NCBI GenBank assembly: GCA_039024315.1
Contig: JBCCQN010000033.1
Span: 1-51,013, forward strand
DNA: 51,013 nt
Origin: JBCAWW01 sp039024315
Lineage (GTDB): Bacteria > Bacteroidota > Bacteroidia > J057
Direction: 5' to 3'
In this document: positions 7,322 to 17,053 of the stretch, in pieces
How positions within the stretch are numbered: position 1 is the first letter of the stretch
Layout: each line of letters opens with the position of its first letter
Notes under the pieces: generated by a model
Databases searched by the model: none
What the model was told of the DNA's origin: nothing
What the model saw: only the letters and a program-made list of their open reading frames with translations
Made by a program: the position numbers and the translations under genes

Positions 7322-8086
7322 TTAGTTGCTGCTAGAGCTTTCCATGCCTTCATCATACATGCGGTAAAGACCTTCGATCTTAGGCACAACGATGAATTCA
7401 GTACGACGGTTAGCTTGACGACCTTCTTCAGTTTCGTTGTCAGCTACAGGCATAGTATCACCTTTACCGCTAGCAGTCATGCGATTTTCATCAACACCGT
7501 TTTCGACTAGGGTGCGCACAACATTTAGAGAACGAGCCACGCTCAAGCTCCAGTTGTCTTTGTACTTTTTGCGGTGGATACGTACAGGCTCAGAGTCAGT
7601 ATGACCTTCAACCAAAACGCGCAGACCTTGGTTGCGGTTAAATACTTCAGCAAGCTTAGCGATTACCTCTTCAGAATCTTCAGTGAGTACATCACGTCCA
7701 GATTGGAACAAAATGTTGTTGGCCATTGTGATGTAAAGTTTGCCATCACGCTCTTCGACTTTGATATCATCAGCGTCATAAGTACTGAATACGTCAGCGA
7801 TAGCGTCTTCTAGCTCCTTGATCTGATCGTTGCTAGCTTTAACCTGCTGGCTGAGAGATACGATCTCGTCAGCTTTCATGTTGAGGTTATTTTCTAGCTC
7901 GCCGATTTGACCTTCTAGCTTAGCGTTTTCTTCTTGAGAGGAAGCTAAAGAGCTTTCAAGTGCGCTCTTCTCAGCTGCCGCACGAGTGAGGGCTTCTTCG
8001 TATTTCTTTTTCGAAACACAGGAGCTGAGCACTGCCATAGCAGCGATCATCATTAGTACAGGTTTGAACTTTCCAGAAAGTTTCAT
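7322..8086 (-). CDS. OmpA-family outer-membrane lipoprotein
   Basis: The start at 8086 gives MKLSGKFKPVLMMIAAMAVL followed by SSC, a lipoprotein signal with Cys near residue 23. Next is a coiled coil (about residues 30-95) and a C-terminal OmpA-like peptidoglycan-binding domain with GHTDSEPVRIHRKKYKDNW, LSVARSLNVVRTLVENGVD and ADNETEEGRQANRRTEFIV. The layout of lipid anchor, coiled coil and OmpA domain tethers the outer membrane to the cell wall, as in Pal or Lpp-like proteins. An earlier in-frame ATG at 8158 would bury the signal peptide, so I reject it. It has its own strong terminator. Confidence 0.9.
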   Translation of the reverse strand: MKLSGKFKPVLMMIAAMAVLSSCVSKKKYEEALTRAAAEKSALESSLASSQEENAKLEGQIGELENNLNMKADEIVSLSQQVKASNDQIKELEDAIADVFSTYDADDIKVEERDGKLYITMANNILFQSGRDVLTEDSEEVIAKLAEVFNRNQGLRVLVEGHTDSEPVRIHRKKYKDNWSLSVARSLNVVRTLVENGVDENRMTASGKGDTMPVADNETEEGRQANRRTEFIVVPKIEGLYRMYDEGMESSSSN

Positions 8087-8215
8087 GATTAAAAATAGTT
8101 GTAGAACCAGTTTACAGTGAAAACCAAGTGTATCGTCTTGCCTATGTTTCGGGTGCATAGTTATTGATACTTAATTAAATTAGCAAATTATGCACCTTAG
8201 CAGAACGAATATATT

Positions 8216-8388
8216 TTGCGGTAAAACTACTGATTTTCGGACTTTATGCCCAATCTTTTGTGTAGTATTTCCCTTAATCGGCTTTTTCAGAGCTAAATAG
8301 CTTCATCAAACAGCGCTGCTTGGAAACATTTCGTTTATCCAATAGCTTGTAATCTGAGAGCAAAAAGGTCGGTAAATCTTTACCGCAA
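8216..8388. other. Divergent promoter region with a 10-bp inverted repeat and a small palindrome
   Basis: The 324-bp gap between two divergent genes holds TTGCGGTAAA at 8216-8225 and its exact inverse TTTACCGCAA at 8379-8388. The second overlaps a palindrome GGTAAA-TC-TTTACC (8371-8384). The spacing fits a looped operator or two sites for one regulator; no binding protein is known. No gene is seen in the gap. Confidence 0.3.
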
Positions 8389-8410
8389 CGCCACTTTTGA
8401 CGCATTGAAT

Positions 8411-9808
8411 ATGAAAAAGTTACTCCTTTTGAATTTTGTCTTTCTCTGGCACTTTGCTTCTGGGCAAGCGCCTATAAATTTGGTGCCGTTTGCAAGTGGG
8501 CTTGATCAGCCTGTCGCAATAGTAAATGCAGGGGACAGCCGATTGTTTATCGTCGAGAAGCCGGGCCGGATAATGATTGCCGATAGTAATGGACAGATGA
8601 TATCGACACCATTTTTGGATATCACTCTAGAAGTACTGGACAATCGCAACGAACGAGGCCTATTGGGTTTGGCTTTTCATCCCGCTTATGACCAAAATGG
8701 TCTATTTTATGTCAATTATACTTTCGGCGATGGCCGAACGCGTGTTTCCAAATTCATGCGAAGTACTAATGATCCAAACAAGGCGGATTCTACCTCAGAG
8801 GAGGTTTTGTTAGATGTGCCTCAGCCCTTTGCTAATCACAATGCAGGGGACATGGCTTTTGGGCCAGATGGTTATCTCTACATTACGATGGGTGATGGGG
8901 GGAGTGGTGGCGATCCTGGCAATCGCGCTCAAAATATGAAGGATCACCTGGGCAAAATTCTCAGAATTGACGTCGATGTACCGAGTGGATATGGCATCCC
9001 TAATGACAATCCCTTTGTCAACGATACGAGTGCTTTGGATGAAATTTGGTCCTCAGGCTGGCGCAATCCTTGGCGGATGTCTTTTGACAAGCTAACGGGT
9101 GATATGTGGGTAGCAGATGTAGGCCAAAACCAATATGAGGAAGTTAGTGTTGAATGGGCGGGTACACCTGGTGGCCAAAATTACGGCTGGCGCTGTATCG
9201 AGGGTAATACTCCTTTTAATGGGACCGGCTGCGGCAACGCTAATCTCTACACCCCGCCTTTGCATACCTATTTGCAGGGATTCAATACGGGTAAATCGAT
9301 CACAGGCGGCTATGTTTATCGAGGGGCCACCTATGTCCCTCTGCAAGCTAGCTATGTCTTTGGGGACTATGAATCGGGCAATGTTTGGACCTTGGTACCT
9401 GCTGGTGGTGGGCAATATAATCTTGTCGAGCACGGCAAACTTTTGGGAGCCCAGCAGATTAGTACTTTTGGGCAAGACGCCTCCGGCGAACTATATGTCG
9501 CGGCCTTTGATGAGGGTAATATCTATCAAATCACCTCTACCACCAGTAGTATTGATCCGGCTGCTGATCCTTATGGCATTGATTTGTACCCTAACCCAGC
9601 AGAAGATAAAGTATTTGTTAGGCTCGAAAATCCCCCTCAAGGCAGCTTTGAAATATTGATCCATAGTCTAAATGGAAAAATAGTGGCTACGTTCCCCGCT
9701 TTAGGGGCAGGAAAAGAAGAAATTATCCTCGCTGGGATCAGCTCTGGGGTTTATCTACTTGAGGTCAAAGCCGAGCGCTCGGCCTATCAAAAGCTGGTGA
9801 TTAGATAG
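8411..9808 (+). CDS. Secreted PQQ-type sugar/sorbosone dehydrogenase-like protein with T9SS tail
   Basis: The ATG at 8411 gives a signal peptide ending FASGQ; a TTG two codons earlier is less likely. Residues about 25-370 form a six-bladed propeller of the glucose/sorbosone dehydrogenase family: LGLAFHPAYDQNGLFYVNYT, MAFGPDGYLYITMGDGGSGG, GKILRIDVD, SGWRNPWRMSFD, DVGQNQYEEV and NYGWRCIEG. Family members oxidise sugars with PQQ, though many in this branch are untested. The last 75 residues (DLYPNPAEDKVFVRL to SGVYLLEVKAERSAYQKLVI) are a type A T9SS sorting domain, so the protein is exported and probably surface-anchored. A good terminator follows the stop. Confidence 0.9.
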   Translation: MKKLLLLNFVFLWHFASGQAPINLVPFASGLDQPVAIVNAGDSRLFIVEKPGRIMIADSNGQMISTPFLDITLEVLDNRNERGLLGLAFHPAYDQNGLFYVNYTFGDGRTRVSKFMRSTNDPNKADSTSEEVLLDVPQPFANHNAGDMAFGPDGYLYITMGDGGSGGDPGNRAQNMKDHLGKILRIDVDVPSGYGIPNDNPFVNDTSALDEIWSSGWRNPWRMSFDKLTGDMWVADVGQNQYEEVSVEWAGTPGGQNYGWRCIEGNTPFNGTGCGNANLYTPPLHTYLQGFNTGKSITGGYVYRGATYVPLQASYVFGDYESGNVWTLVPAGGGQYNLVEHGKLLGAQQISTFGQDASGELYVAAFDEGNIYQITSTTSSIDPAADPYGIDLYPNPAEDKVFVRLENPPQGSFEILIHSLNGKIVATFPALGAGKEEIILAGISSGVYLLEVKAERSAYQKLVIR

Positions 9809-9815
9809 ATGGGGG

Positions 9816-9848
9816 GTAAACTATTTTGTGAAAAATAGTTTACTTTTT
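9816..9848 (+). terminator. Intrinsic terminator after the sugar dehydrogenase gene
   Basis: The arms GTAAACTATTTT and AAAATAGTTTAC (12 bp, perfect) flank the loop GTGA and are followed by TTTTT. It starts 7 bp after the stop codon. Confidence 0.85.
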
Positions 9849-9894
9849 GCGAGTTATCTCTTATCTTAATGGGGGAAATTAGAGAAAAGTGTTG

Positions 9895-9981
9895 AGTATT
9901 TAGAGCTAATAAAACTTGGCTCTAAAGATTATCAAGACCATTTTTCTCTGTACTTAATACTTTATTCTTCCTACTCATTAC
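9895..9981 (+). repeat. Dispersed 90-nt element (family 3), copy C
   Basis: Starts AGTATTTAG, then a unique stretch of about 30 nt, then a 27-nt block (9934-9960) matching copy A at 25 of 27, and ends with CTACTCATTAC. It lies directly upstream of the AlkB-like gene. A weaker relative may lie at 11071-11105, before the S8 protease gene. Confidence 0.55.
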
Positions 9982-9993
9982 TAAAAAAAAGTT

Positions 9994-11040
9994 ATGCTCG
10001 CCCGGAGAATTTCTGCCCTCAAATACCTAACTACGATCAGTTTGCCGATCTGTCTCGCCATTGCTTTTATGTGGCGGGGCTGGTGGTCTTGGCTACCCTT
10101 GGCCTATGCTTTTGGGATGATTCCGCTATTGGAATTGTTTTTGAACCCTCGGACCGAAAATATGGATGCCGCGGAAGAAGCGGTGGCTAAAGCTGATCCT
10201 TTTTACGATTGGTTGGTGTATATCATGGTCGGGATACAGTACTTGGCGTTATTTACCTTCTTGTGGGTGGTTACGAATGTCCCATTGACGCTCATGGAAG
10301 GAGTAGGGCTTGTCTTTGGGATGGGCTTGATGTGTGGGGTCTTTGGCATCAATGTGGGGCATGAGCTAGGCCATAGAACTAAAAAGCACGAAAAAGTGCT
10401 CGCCAAACTCGCCTTGTTGACTTCCCTATACATGCATTTTTTTATTGAGCATAATCGTGGACACCACAAGCGTGTTGCCACGGAAGAAGACCCTGCTACG
10501 GCTCGTTACGGAGAATTGGTATATACCTTTTGGGCACGCTCCATTTTTTATAGCTATCTATCTGCTTGGAAGTTGGAGAGCGTTCGCTTGAAGCGAAAAA
10601 AGCTGCCTCTAATTTCTTGGCACAATGAAATGATTCGCTTTCAAGTATTTCAATTGGCCTTGTTGCTTGGGATTGGCCTGGTATTTGGATGGTTAGCAGT
10701 GGTGTATTTTTTACCGGCGGCATTAATCGGCATTTTATTGCTGGAAACGGTGAATTACATCGAGCATTATGGTCTAGAGAGAGAACGGAAGGATGAGCGA
10801 TATGAGCGCGTGAGACCTCACCACTCTTGGAATTCTGACCATGTTTTAGGACGGTTGTTATTGTTTGAACTTTCACGACACTCTGATCACCATTTTCAGG
10901 CGAGTCGCAAATATCAAATCCTGCGACACTATGACACAGCCCCCCAAATGCCAACGGGCTACCCAGGAATGATGGTGATGGCTTTGATGCCCCCTATTTG
11001 GTTTAAGGTGATGCATCGAAAGCTGGCGGCGATAGGATAG
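9994..11040 (+). CDS. AlkB-like alkane 1-monooxygenase (membrane di-iron hydroxylase)
   Basis: The 348-residue product has several membrane helices and the full histidine set of the AlkB branch: HELGH from H123, HNRGHH from H153, the HYG motif in NYIEHYGLER and HSDHH from H296. FFIEHNRGHHKRVAT and EEDPATARYGE match alkane hydroxylases more closely than ordinary desaturases. The family adds oxygen to the terminal carbon of alkanes or fatty acids, taking electrons from rubredoxin. No rubredoxin or rubredoxin reductase gene is nearby, and the only ferredoxin in the window is 31 kb away. The true substrate could be medium-chain alkanes or a lipid. Confidence 0.9.
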   Translation: MLARRISALKYLTTISLPICLAIAFMWRGWWSWLPLAYAFGMIPLLELFLNPRTENMDAAEEAVAKADPFYDWLVYIMVGIQYLALFTFLWVVTNVPLTLMEGVGLVFGMGLMCGVFGINVGHELGHRTKKHEKVLAKLALLTSLYMHFFIEHNRGHHKRVATEEDPATARYGELVYTFWARSIFYSYLSAWKLESVRLKRKKLPLISWHNEMIRFQVFQLALLLGIGLVFGWLAVVYFLPAALIGILLLETVNYIEHYGLERERKDERYERVRPHHSWNSDHVLGRLLLFELSRHSDHHFQASRKYQILRHYDTAPQMPTGYPGMMVMALMPPIWFKVMHRKLAAIG

Positions 11041-11137
11041 TTGGAGAGCGGGTAAAGTGTAGGGAAAACTGTATATTAAGTAGCTAGACCTTCCCTAAAT
11101 ACTTTGATTTATATGCCCAGCTCACACCAACTGAATT

Positions 11138-14100
11138 ATGCGCAATCTCTACCTGCTGCTCATTATCCTTCTTTGGGGTATATGGAATCCCCTTAAGGGG
11201 CAGTCGGACCCAGACATTTTACTACAATCAGGCCGGATCAATCCTCCTGAAAATATCTTGGAGTTTCTCTCCGAAACGATCCCCCAAAGCGAACAAATAG
11301 GGGGATATTACTATCGATTTATACAGTTTAAAGAAGCGCCGAGCCAGACCCTACAAGATGAAATTCGTAGAGCTGGCGTTCGCATATATGCATACGTCCC
11401 CCATCAAACCTATTTAGTCGCGATACCGACGAGTTTTGATCGTAGTAAACTCATAAATTGGGGGGTGGGAAGCGTTCTGCGACTAGCAGTAGAACATAAA
11501 ATCCAACAAAGATTACAAAATGAGGACTTTCCTCATTGGGCGATAAAGGGCGACAAGGTAGATCTAGTGATCCGCTTTAAGCCAGAGATGGCTGCCTATC
11601 GCTTTCAACAACTCATGCAGACCAAGGGCTTTAAAATCCTCAAGAATATTGAAGGGGAGAAAGAAATTCATCTGAGATGTCCTCTCACTAAGATCTCCGA
11701 AATTGCCGCTATGGAGGCCGTGCTCTTTGTTGAAGCTGCTCCTGAGCCCGGCCAGGCAGAAGACGTTCCGGCCCGTAATCTCCAGAGAAGTAATTGGCTC
11801 TCTTCTTATGCCCCCATGGGACGGAAGTACGACGGAGCAGGCATCAACATTATGGTAAGAGATGATGGAGAGGTAGGGCCACACATTGACTTTCAGGGCC
11901 GCTTGGATCAGTCTCAGATTAGTGGCAATCTCGTTGGAAGTCATGGTGATGGCGTAGCAGGCGTTATGGGTAGTGCGGGCAATCTGCGACCCAGAGCCAA
12001 AGGTGGAGCGTCTGCCGCTAACTTGTGGGTGCTAGATTATGAGCCGAGTTTTACCGACAACACGCTCGCATTGCACCAGAGTCAAGACGTGATGATTACC
12101 AATTCGTCTTACTCTAATGGTTGTAATGCTGGATATACGGCTAGTACACAGCGAGTCGATCGCCAGACCTATCAAAATCCCAGTCTGCTTCATATATTTT
12201 CGGCAGGTAATTCCAATTATAACAATTGTAATTACGGCGCTGGCACAGAGTGGGGAAATATCACAGGAGGTCATAAGACGGGTAAGAATGTCATCGCCAC
12301 CGCCAATTTGTTTGAGGACGCCTCCATTGTAGGGAGTTCAAGCCGTGGGCCTGCCACTGATGGCAGGATCAAACCAGATATGGCGGCGCATGGACAAGGC
12401 GAGTTGTCCACCAGCCCTAATCATTCCTATTTTCCATTTGGAGGGACTTCGGCTGCTTCTCCTACCGGAGCAGGCTTGATGGCCCAACTGTATCAAGCTT
12501 ATCGCGAGCTCAACGCAAACGCTTATCCCGCATCAGGTCTGATGAAGGCCATCGTGATGAATACGGCGCGAGATTTAGGCAATCCTGGGCCAGATTTTAC
12601 GCATGGTTGGGGCCTTTACCATGGTTTGAGAGCGGTCAAAGTACTGGAAGAGGTGCGTTACCTAGAGAATATTCTGACGCAAGGAGATACGATGTCCCAT
12701 ACGATAACGATTCCCGCTGGGGTGCAAGAAGCAAGAATTATGCTTTATTGGACTGACCCAGAGGGTTCGCTTTTGAGTTCGAGAGCTTTGGTAAATGATC
12801 TCGAATTGCGTGTCTTAGACAATAGTGGGGCAATAAAGTACCCCTTGATTTTAGATCATACGCCCGATCCTGTTGCACTTGCCGCTGCCGCCGTACCCGG
12901 TGTAGATTCCATAAATAATGTCGAGCAGGTAAGGCTAGCCAGTCCACAAGCTGGCGTGTTTCAAATACAGATTGAAGGCAAAGAGGTGCCGATAGGGCCA
13001 CAAAAATACTTTTTGACTTATGAGTTTTTGTTTGATGAGACGCTATTGACCTATCCGACAGGCGGTGAATCTATGGTGCCGAGTGAGGTAGAGATGATTC
13101 ATTGGGATGCGGCACAAGGTACAGAACCCTTTACCTTAGAAGTCTCCTATGACAATGGCGGACAGTGGAATTTGATCGCCAATAACATTGATCCTGCGGC
13201 CCGCACCTATGATTGGACCGTGCCCAACAATCTTGGCGGAAGAAATCTAATCCGAATCACGCGAGGGCAGCAAACGGCTAGTAGCTCTGAGCCCTTTTCT
13301 ATCAGTGAGATTCCCAACAATGTTACAGTTGATCAAGTTTGTCCAACCTATACCCGTCTTAGTTGGAGCGCGATTCCCGGAGTTATTGCCTATGATGTTT
13401 TCATTTTGGGCAACAAGTTCATGGATTCAGTGGGTACGACTACTAATAATTCGATAGACCTACCCAATATCAATCCTACAGTAGGTCATTGGTACTCGGT
13501 TCGTGGTGTTGGGGTCGATGGTATGAAAGGTCGCAGGGCTGAGGCGGTATTTCATCCAGCGGGATTTTTGAATTGCAATATCACCAGCGATATACATGTC
13601 GGTAAGTTGGCTGAGCCACTCAAAAATCGTTACAATCTTTGTGAAGATTCTCTTTCCGTAGAGGTTTGGCTGTACAATGAAGGGGCGCAGGCCGAAAGTA
13701 ATATTCCTTTGCATTACCGCCTTGGTGCCAATATTCAGATTGATGAAGTCTTTACTGGAACAGTCAACAGCGGCGATTCGATTCTATATTCATTTGCTCA
13801 GAAAATAGATTTGGCCTTCTTCAATGGTTATGGTGGAGAGTATGAGCTTATGGTCTGGCAAGACCAAATACTGGATCAAAATTATTGGAATGATACACTG
13901 AGTAAGTCGATTCAGTTGATGGATCAGGTGATAAGCCCTATCTACAGAGAAGATTTTGAGGGTTTTCCGCTTTGCGGAACGCTCAATGACTGCGGTGTGA
14001 CCGTTTGTGAGTTGAGCAATGGCTGGATCAATGTTGCTAATGGTATCGGGGACGATATTGATTGGCGGACCCACCAAGGTCCTACTAGCAGTAGTAACAC

Positions 14101-17032
14101 AGGGCCTACCTTGGATCATTTTCCGGGGACTTTGACAGGTAATTACTTGTACCTTGAATCCTCTTTTTGTGCCAATAAGGAGGCCTATCTCATTAGTCCA
14201 TGTATCGACTTAACCAATGCCATCGCGCCTGCGATGAGCTTTTGGTATCACCTCTTTGGAAATGACATTGGATCATTGTCGGTTGATATCTATGACGGGC
14301 TCAGCTGGCAAAATGATGTTATAAGTCCCTTAGTCGGCGATCAAGGGCCTGATTGGCTGGAAGCAGAGATCGACCTTACCTCCTATCTAGGGAAAGTGAT
14401 TCAGCTAAGGTTTCGAGCTAACTCTGGCGGTGGTTGGCAAGGAGATCTGGCGATTGACGATGTGTTATTCTTTGATTTAGGCTTACCTCCAGCGATAGAT
14501 TTTACGGCTGATCGGGTATTTACTTGTCCTGGAGATCCTGTCATATTTGAACCTCAGACTTCTCCGGGTATCGTGAGCTACAACTGGACTTTTAATCCCA
14601 CGACAGTTAGCTTTTTAAATGGTACTTCTGCCCTTTCGGCTCAGCCTGAAGTTAGTTTTGACGTACCGGGCCTTTATACCGTAGCCTTAAATGCCTCGAC
14701 CAATCTAGCTGCTAACACCTTTGTCAAAATGAGTTATGTACAGGTGGACGACATTGGGATCAATTTGCCGCTACAAGAAGATTTTGAAAGTGGGGTATTC
14801 CCACCTACAGATTGGTTTGTAATCAATCCTGATACTTCATTTGGCTTTGGTACTACCGCAGGAATTGGGGTTGATGGCATTCCTTCCAATCTTACTTTCG
14901 TCAACAATGCTTTATATGGAGATCTTGGCGAAGAGGACTATCTCCAGTCCTCTCATATTGATCTGAGTACGATCAGCAATCCGTGGTTGAGTTTTGATGT
15001 AGCTTATGCGCCTCACTCTATCAATCATATGGATAGCCTGCGGATCGATCTGAGCCTTGATTGTGGGCTTACTTGGACCAATACGATCTACCTCAAAGGA
15101 GGTATGGATCTGGGTACTACGGCCACCAATCCGATCCCTTGGAGCCCCAATACCGCTTCTGATTGGCGGAGAGATAGCGTCGATCTAAGTGCTTGGGTTG
15201 GTAGTAGTATCAATCTGAGGTTTGTCAATATCAACCACTTTGGTAATAACTTATTTCTCGACAATATTTCACTGGACGGGGATCCTACGCAAGCCCCAAT
15301 CGCTTCTTTTTATACTAATAAGTTTCAGACTTGTGCTGAGGAGCTTATCCAGATTAGCGATAATTCTATCGCTGTTGGGGGGACTTACAATTGGGATTTT
15401 GGTCAAGATGCTGTACCTGCGAGTGCAAATCACGCTGGCCCCCATCAAGTGCAGTGGCTCAGCGCTGGAGTAAAGACGATCACCTTGACCGTAAGCAACG
15501 CTTTGGGAAGTACCAACTATAGCCAACAGGTACAAATTGATCCACTACCCGAGGCCAACTTCTCTTACGCTTATATCAACAATCATCAAGTTGCCTTTAA
15601 CAATATGAGCACCAATGCGAACGCTCAGTTCTGGGACTTTGGTGATGGATCCAGTAGTAGTTTGTTTTCCCCTTCCCATGCTTTTTTGGCCAATGGTACT
15701 TATCGGGTGCGGCTCCTGACGATCAATAGCTGTGGGACAGATACGCTAGATCAATATGTTACTATCTCTGGGATTACGGTCCCTAATGTCAATTTTACAA
15801 GCTCAAGTGCAGTGTTGTGCGAAGCGGAAACCTTTACCTTCCATGATCAAAGCCAAGGGATAGGAATTACCCAATATCATTGGGATTTTGGTCCAGGGGC
15901 AAGTCCTGCGACTGCCAATACTGCTGGCCCTCATCAAGTCTCTTATGTCGGTCCCGGTCCCCGAACGGTTACCCTCAGTGTAGCAAATGGGAGTGGAACT
16001 GGAGTACACACTTCTGCGATTTCCGTTTCTCCATTGCCTCAGGCAAGTTTTACTGAAAATCAAACGGCTTTCAATACTTTCATTTTTGCGAATAGCAGTC
16101 TTTATGGCTCAACTTATCTTTGGGATTTTGGGGATGGCAATACTACCTCTAATGTTGCTCCTACTTATAGCTATCTCAGCAACGGTAACTTTACCGTCAG
16201 CCTAGTAGTAGGCAATAATTGCGGTTTAGATACCTTTCAGCAAACGCTTACTGTGAGTGGCATCCAAAGTCCACAAGCCGAAATGAGCATTTTGAATACA
16301 ACCGTTTGTCAAGGAGATACGATTCATTTGCTCGACCAGTCCCAAGGGATAGGGATTAATGCATACAATTGGGACTTCGGAGTAGGTGCTTTTCCCGCTA
16401 GTTCTACTTTGCCAGGGCCCCACCAAATTATCTATAATACTCCTGGGACTAAATTGATCCAACTTAGCGTAGCTAATGGCACGGGGATAAGTCTGGACAG
16501 TCAGTACGTTGAAATATTACCTCCTCCGGCTCCTGCAGGGATCAACGCGAGCTTGCAAAATGGCCAATCTTGGTTATTTAGCCCTGATAGTCTACAAATC
16601 GGCGATAGTTATCTCTGGGACTTTGGCGACGGGCAGCAAAGTGTACAAGTAACACCGCTGCATACCTATGTGGAAGGAGGCGAATATGTAGTCAAATTGA
16701 TCTTAGAAAACCAGTGCGGGAAAGATACTGCATCGATCATATTGGTCGTGGGAAGTGTAAGTATAGAGGCCCCCTTGGCGGATCTCCAATTACGTATTGC
16801 TCCTAATCCTAGTCAAGAGCAGTTTGAATTATTAGTAGAAGGGGCTGAACCCAGTGCATTGGCCTTGCAGCTCTGGGATACGAAAGGGAGAATCGTTCGC
16901 GCAGCGAAACACCAACACAACGGTGGTAAAAGTAGTATCGGATTTGAGGTAGGGAATATGCCTGCCGGACTGTATTTATTGCAAATTTCGCGGGATGGGA
17001 CCAGTGTTTATCGGCGAGTGCTTGTATATTGA
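11138..17032 (+). CDS. Giant secreted S8 (subtilisin-like) protease with MAM-like, PKD and T9SS domains
   Basis: The 1964-residue product begins with a signal peptide ending NPLKGQ, then an N-terminal propeptide-like region to about 210. The S8 catalytic domain has D242 (VRDDGEVGPHIDF), H269 (GSHGDGVAGVMGS) and S438 (GGTSAASPTGAGLMAQ), so it looks active. Then follow Ig/FN3-like domains (about 640-910), two jelly-roll MAM-like domains beginning EDFEGFP and EDFESGVFP (about 935-1120 and 1210-1380), one PKD domain between them and six PKD domains at about 1388-1873. The last 80 residues (IAPNPSQEQFELLV to VYRRVLVY) are a T9SS sorting domain. Likely role: surface or released protein degradation. 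A hairpin-repeat-like sequence lies in the tail at 16891-16911. Confidence 0.92.
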   Translation: MRNLYLLLIILLWGIWNPLKGQSDPDILLQSGRINPPENILEFLSETIPQSEQIGGYYYRFIQFKEAPSQTLQDEIRRAGVRIYAYVPHQTYLVAIPTSFDRSKLINWGVGSVLRLAVEHKIQQRLQNEDFPHWAIKGDKVDLVIRFKPEMAAYRFQQLMQTKGFKILKNIEGEKEIHLRCPLTKISEIAAMEAVLFVEAAPEPGQAEDVPARNLQRSNWLSSYAPMGRKYDGAGINIMVRDDGEVGPHIDFQGRLDQSQISGNLVGSHGDGVAGVMGSAGNLRPRAKGGASAANLWVLDYEPSFTDNTLALHQSQDVMITNSSYSNGCNAGYTASTQRVDRQTYQNPSLLHIFSAGNSNYNNCNYGAGTEWGNITGGHKTGKNVIATANLFEDASIVGSSSRGPATDGRIKPDMAAHGQGELSTSPNHSYFPFGGTSAASPTGAGLMAQLYQAYRELNANAYPASGLMKAIVMNTARDLGNPGPDFTHGWGLYHGLRAVKVLEEVRYLENILTQGDTMSHTITIPAGVQEARIMLYWTDPEGSLLSSRALVNDLELRVLDNSGAIKYPLILDHTPDPVALAAAAVPGVDSINNVEQVRLASPQAGVFQIQIEGKEVPIGPQKYFLTYEFLFDETLLTYPTGGESMVPSEVEMIHWDAAQGTEPFTLEVSYDNGGQWNLIANNIDPAARTYDWTVPNNLGGRNLIRITRGQQTASSSEPFSISEIPNNVTVDQVCPTYTRLSWSAIPGVIAYDVFILGNKFMDSVGTTTNNSIDLPNINPTVGHWYSVRGVGVDGMKGRRAEAVFHPAGFLNCNITSDIHVGKLAEPLKNRYNLCEDSLSVEVWLYNEGAQAESNIPLHYRLGANIQIDEVFTGTVNSGDSILYSFAQKIDLAFFNGYGGEYELMVWQDQILDQNYWNDTLSKSIQLMDQVISPIYREDFEGFPLCGTLNDCGVTVCELSNGWINVANGIGDDIDWRTHQGPTSSSNTGPTLDHFPGTLTGNYLYLESSFCANKEAYLISPCIDLTNAIAPAMSFWYHLFGNDIGSLSVDIYDGLSWQNDVISPLVGDQGPDWLEAEIDLTSYLGKVIQLRFRANSGGGWQGDLAIDDVLFFDLGLPPAIDFTADRVFTCPGDPVIFEPQTSPGIVSYNWTFNPTTVSFLNGTSALSAQPEVSFDVPGLYTVALNASTNLAANTFVKMSYVQVDDIGINLPLQEDFESGVFPPTDWFVINPDTSFGFGTTAGIGVDGIPSNLTFVNNALYGDLGEEDYLQSSHIDLSTISNPWLSFDVAYAPHSINHMDSLRIDLSLDCGLTWTNTIYLKGGMDLGTTATNPIPWSPNTASDWRRDSVDLSAWVGSSINLRFVNINHFGNNLFLDNISLDGDPTQAPIASFYTNKFQTCAEELIQISDNSIAVGGTYNWDFGQDAVPASANHAGPHQVQWLSAGVKTITLTVSNALGSTNYSQQVQIDPLPEANFSYAYINNHQVAFNNMSTNANAQFWDFGDGSSSSLFSPSHAFLANGTYRVRLLTINSCGTDTLDQYVTISGITVPNVNFTSSSAVLCEAETFTFHDQSQGIGITQYHWDFGPGASPATANTAGPHQVSYVGPGPRTVTLSVANGSGTGVHTSAISVSPLPQASFTENQTAFNTFIFANSSLYGSTYLWDFGDGNTTSNVAPTYSYLSNGNFTVSLVVGNNCGLDTFQQTLTVSGIQSPQAEMSILNTTVCQGDTIHLLDQSQGIGINAYNWDFGVGAFPASSTLPGPHQIIYNTPGTKLIQLSVANGTGISLDSQYVEILPPPAPAGINASLQNGQSWLFSPDSLQIGDSYLWDFGDGQQSVQVTPLHTYVEGGEYVVKLILENQCGKDTASIILVVGSVSIEAPLADLQLRIAPNPSQEQFELLVEGAEPSALALQLWDTKGRIVRAAKHQHNGGKSSIGFEVGNMPAGLYLLQISRDGTSVYRRVLVY
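15300..16755 (+). repeat. Three tandem PKD pairs of about 480 bp in the S8 protease
   Basis: Each unit encodes a type-A PKD domain (WDFG, then PASA-like, then GPHQV) followed by a type-B PKD domain (WDFGDG with a C-terminal NxCGxDT). The units start near 15300, 15785 and 16270. The alternating order shows that the pair, not the single domain, was duplicated. Confidence 0.75.
16891..16911 (+). repeat. Hairpin-repeat-like sequence inside the S8 protease T9SS tail
   Basis: The sequence AATCGTTCGC-GCA-GCGAAA forms a short stem (TTCGC/GCGAA). It resembles the family-1 copy at 26672 (AATCGTTCCGC). It encodes part of RIVRAAKH in frame. It may be coincidence. Confidence 0.35.
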
Positions 17033-17053
17033 AACTAGGCTGGCAAAAAATTG

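Noticed and set aside
9771..9784. GCCGAGCGCTCGGC palindrome
   Set aside because: It is explained by the KAERSAY codons of the T9SS tail and has no T run; not used as a repeat copy.
13972..13985. TTTGCGGAACGCTC, resembling the composite repeat's second half
   Set aside because: Only a short match inside a conserved jelly-roll segment of the S8 protease; could be chance. Similar short matches at 41783 and 49216 were also left out.
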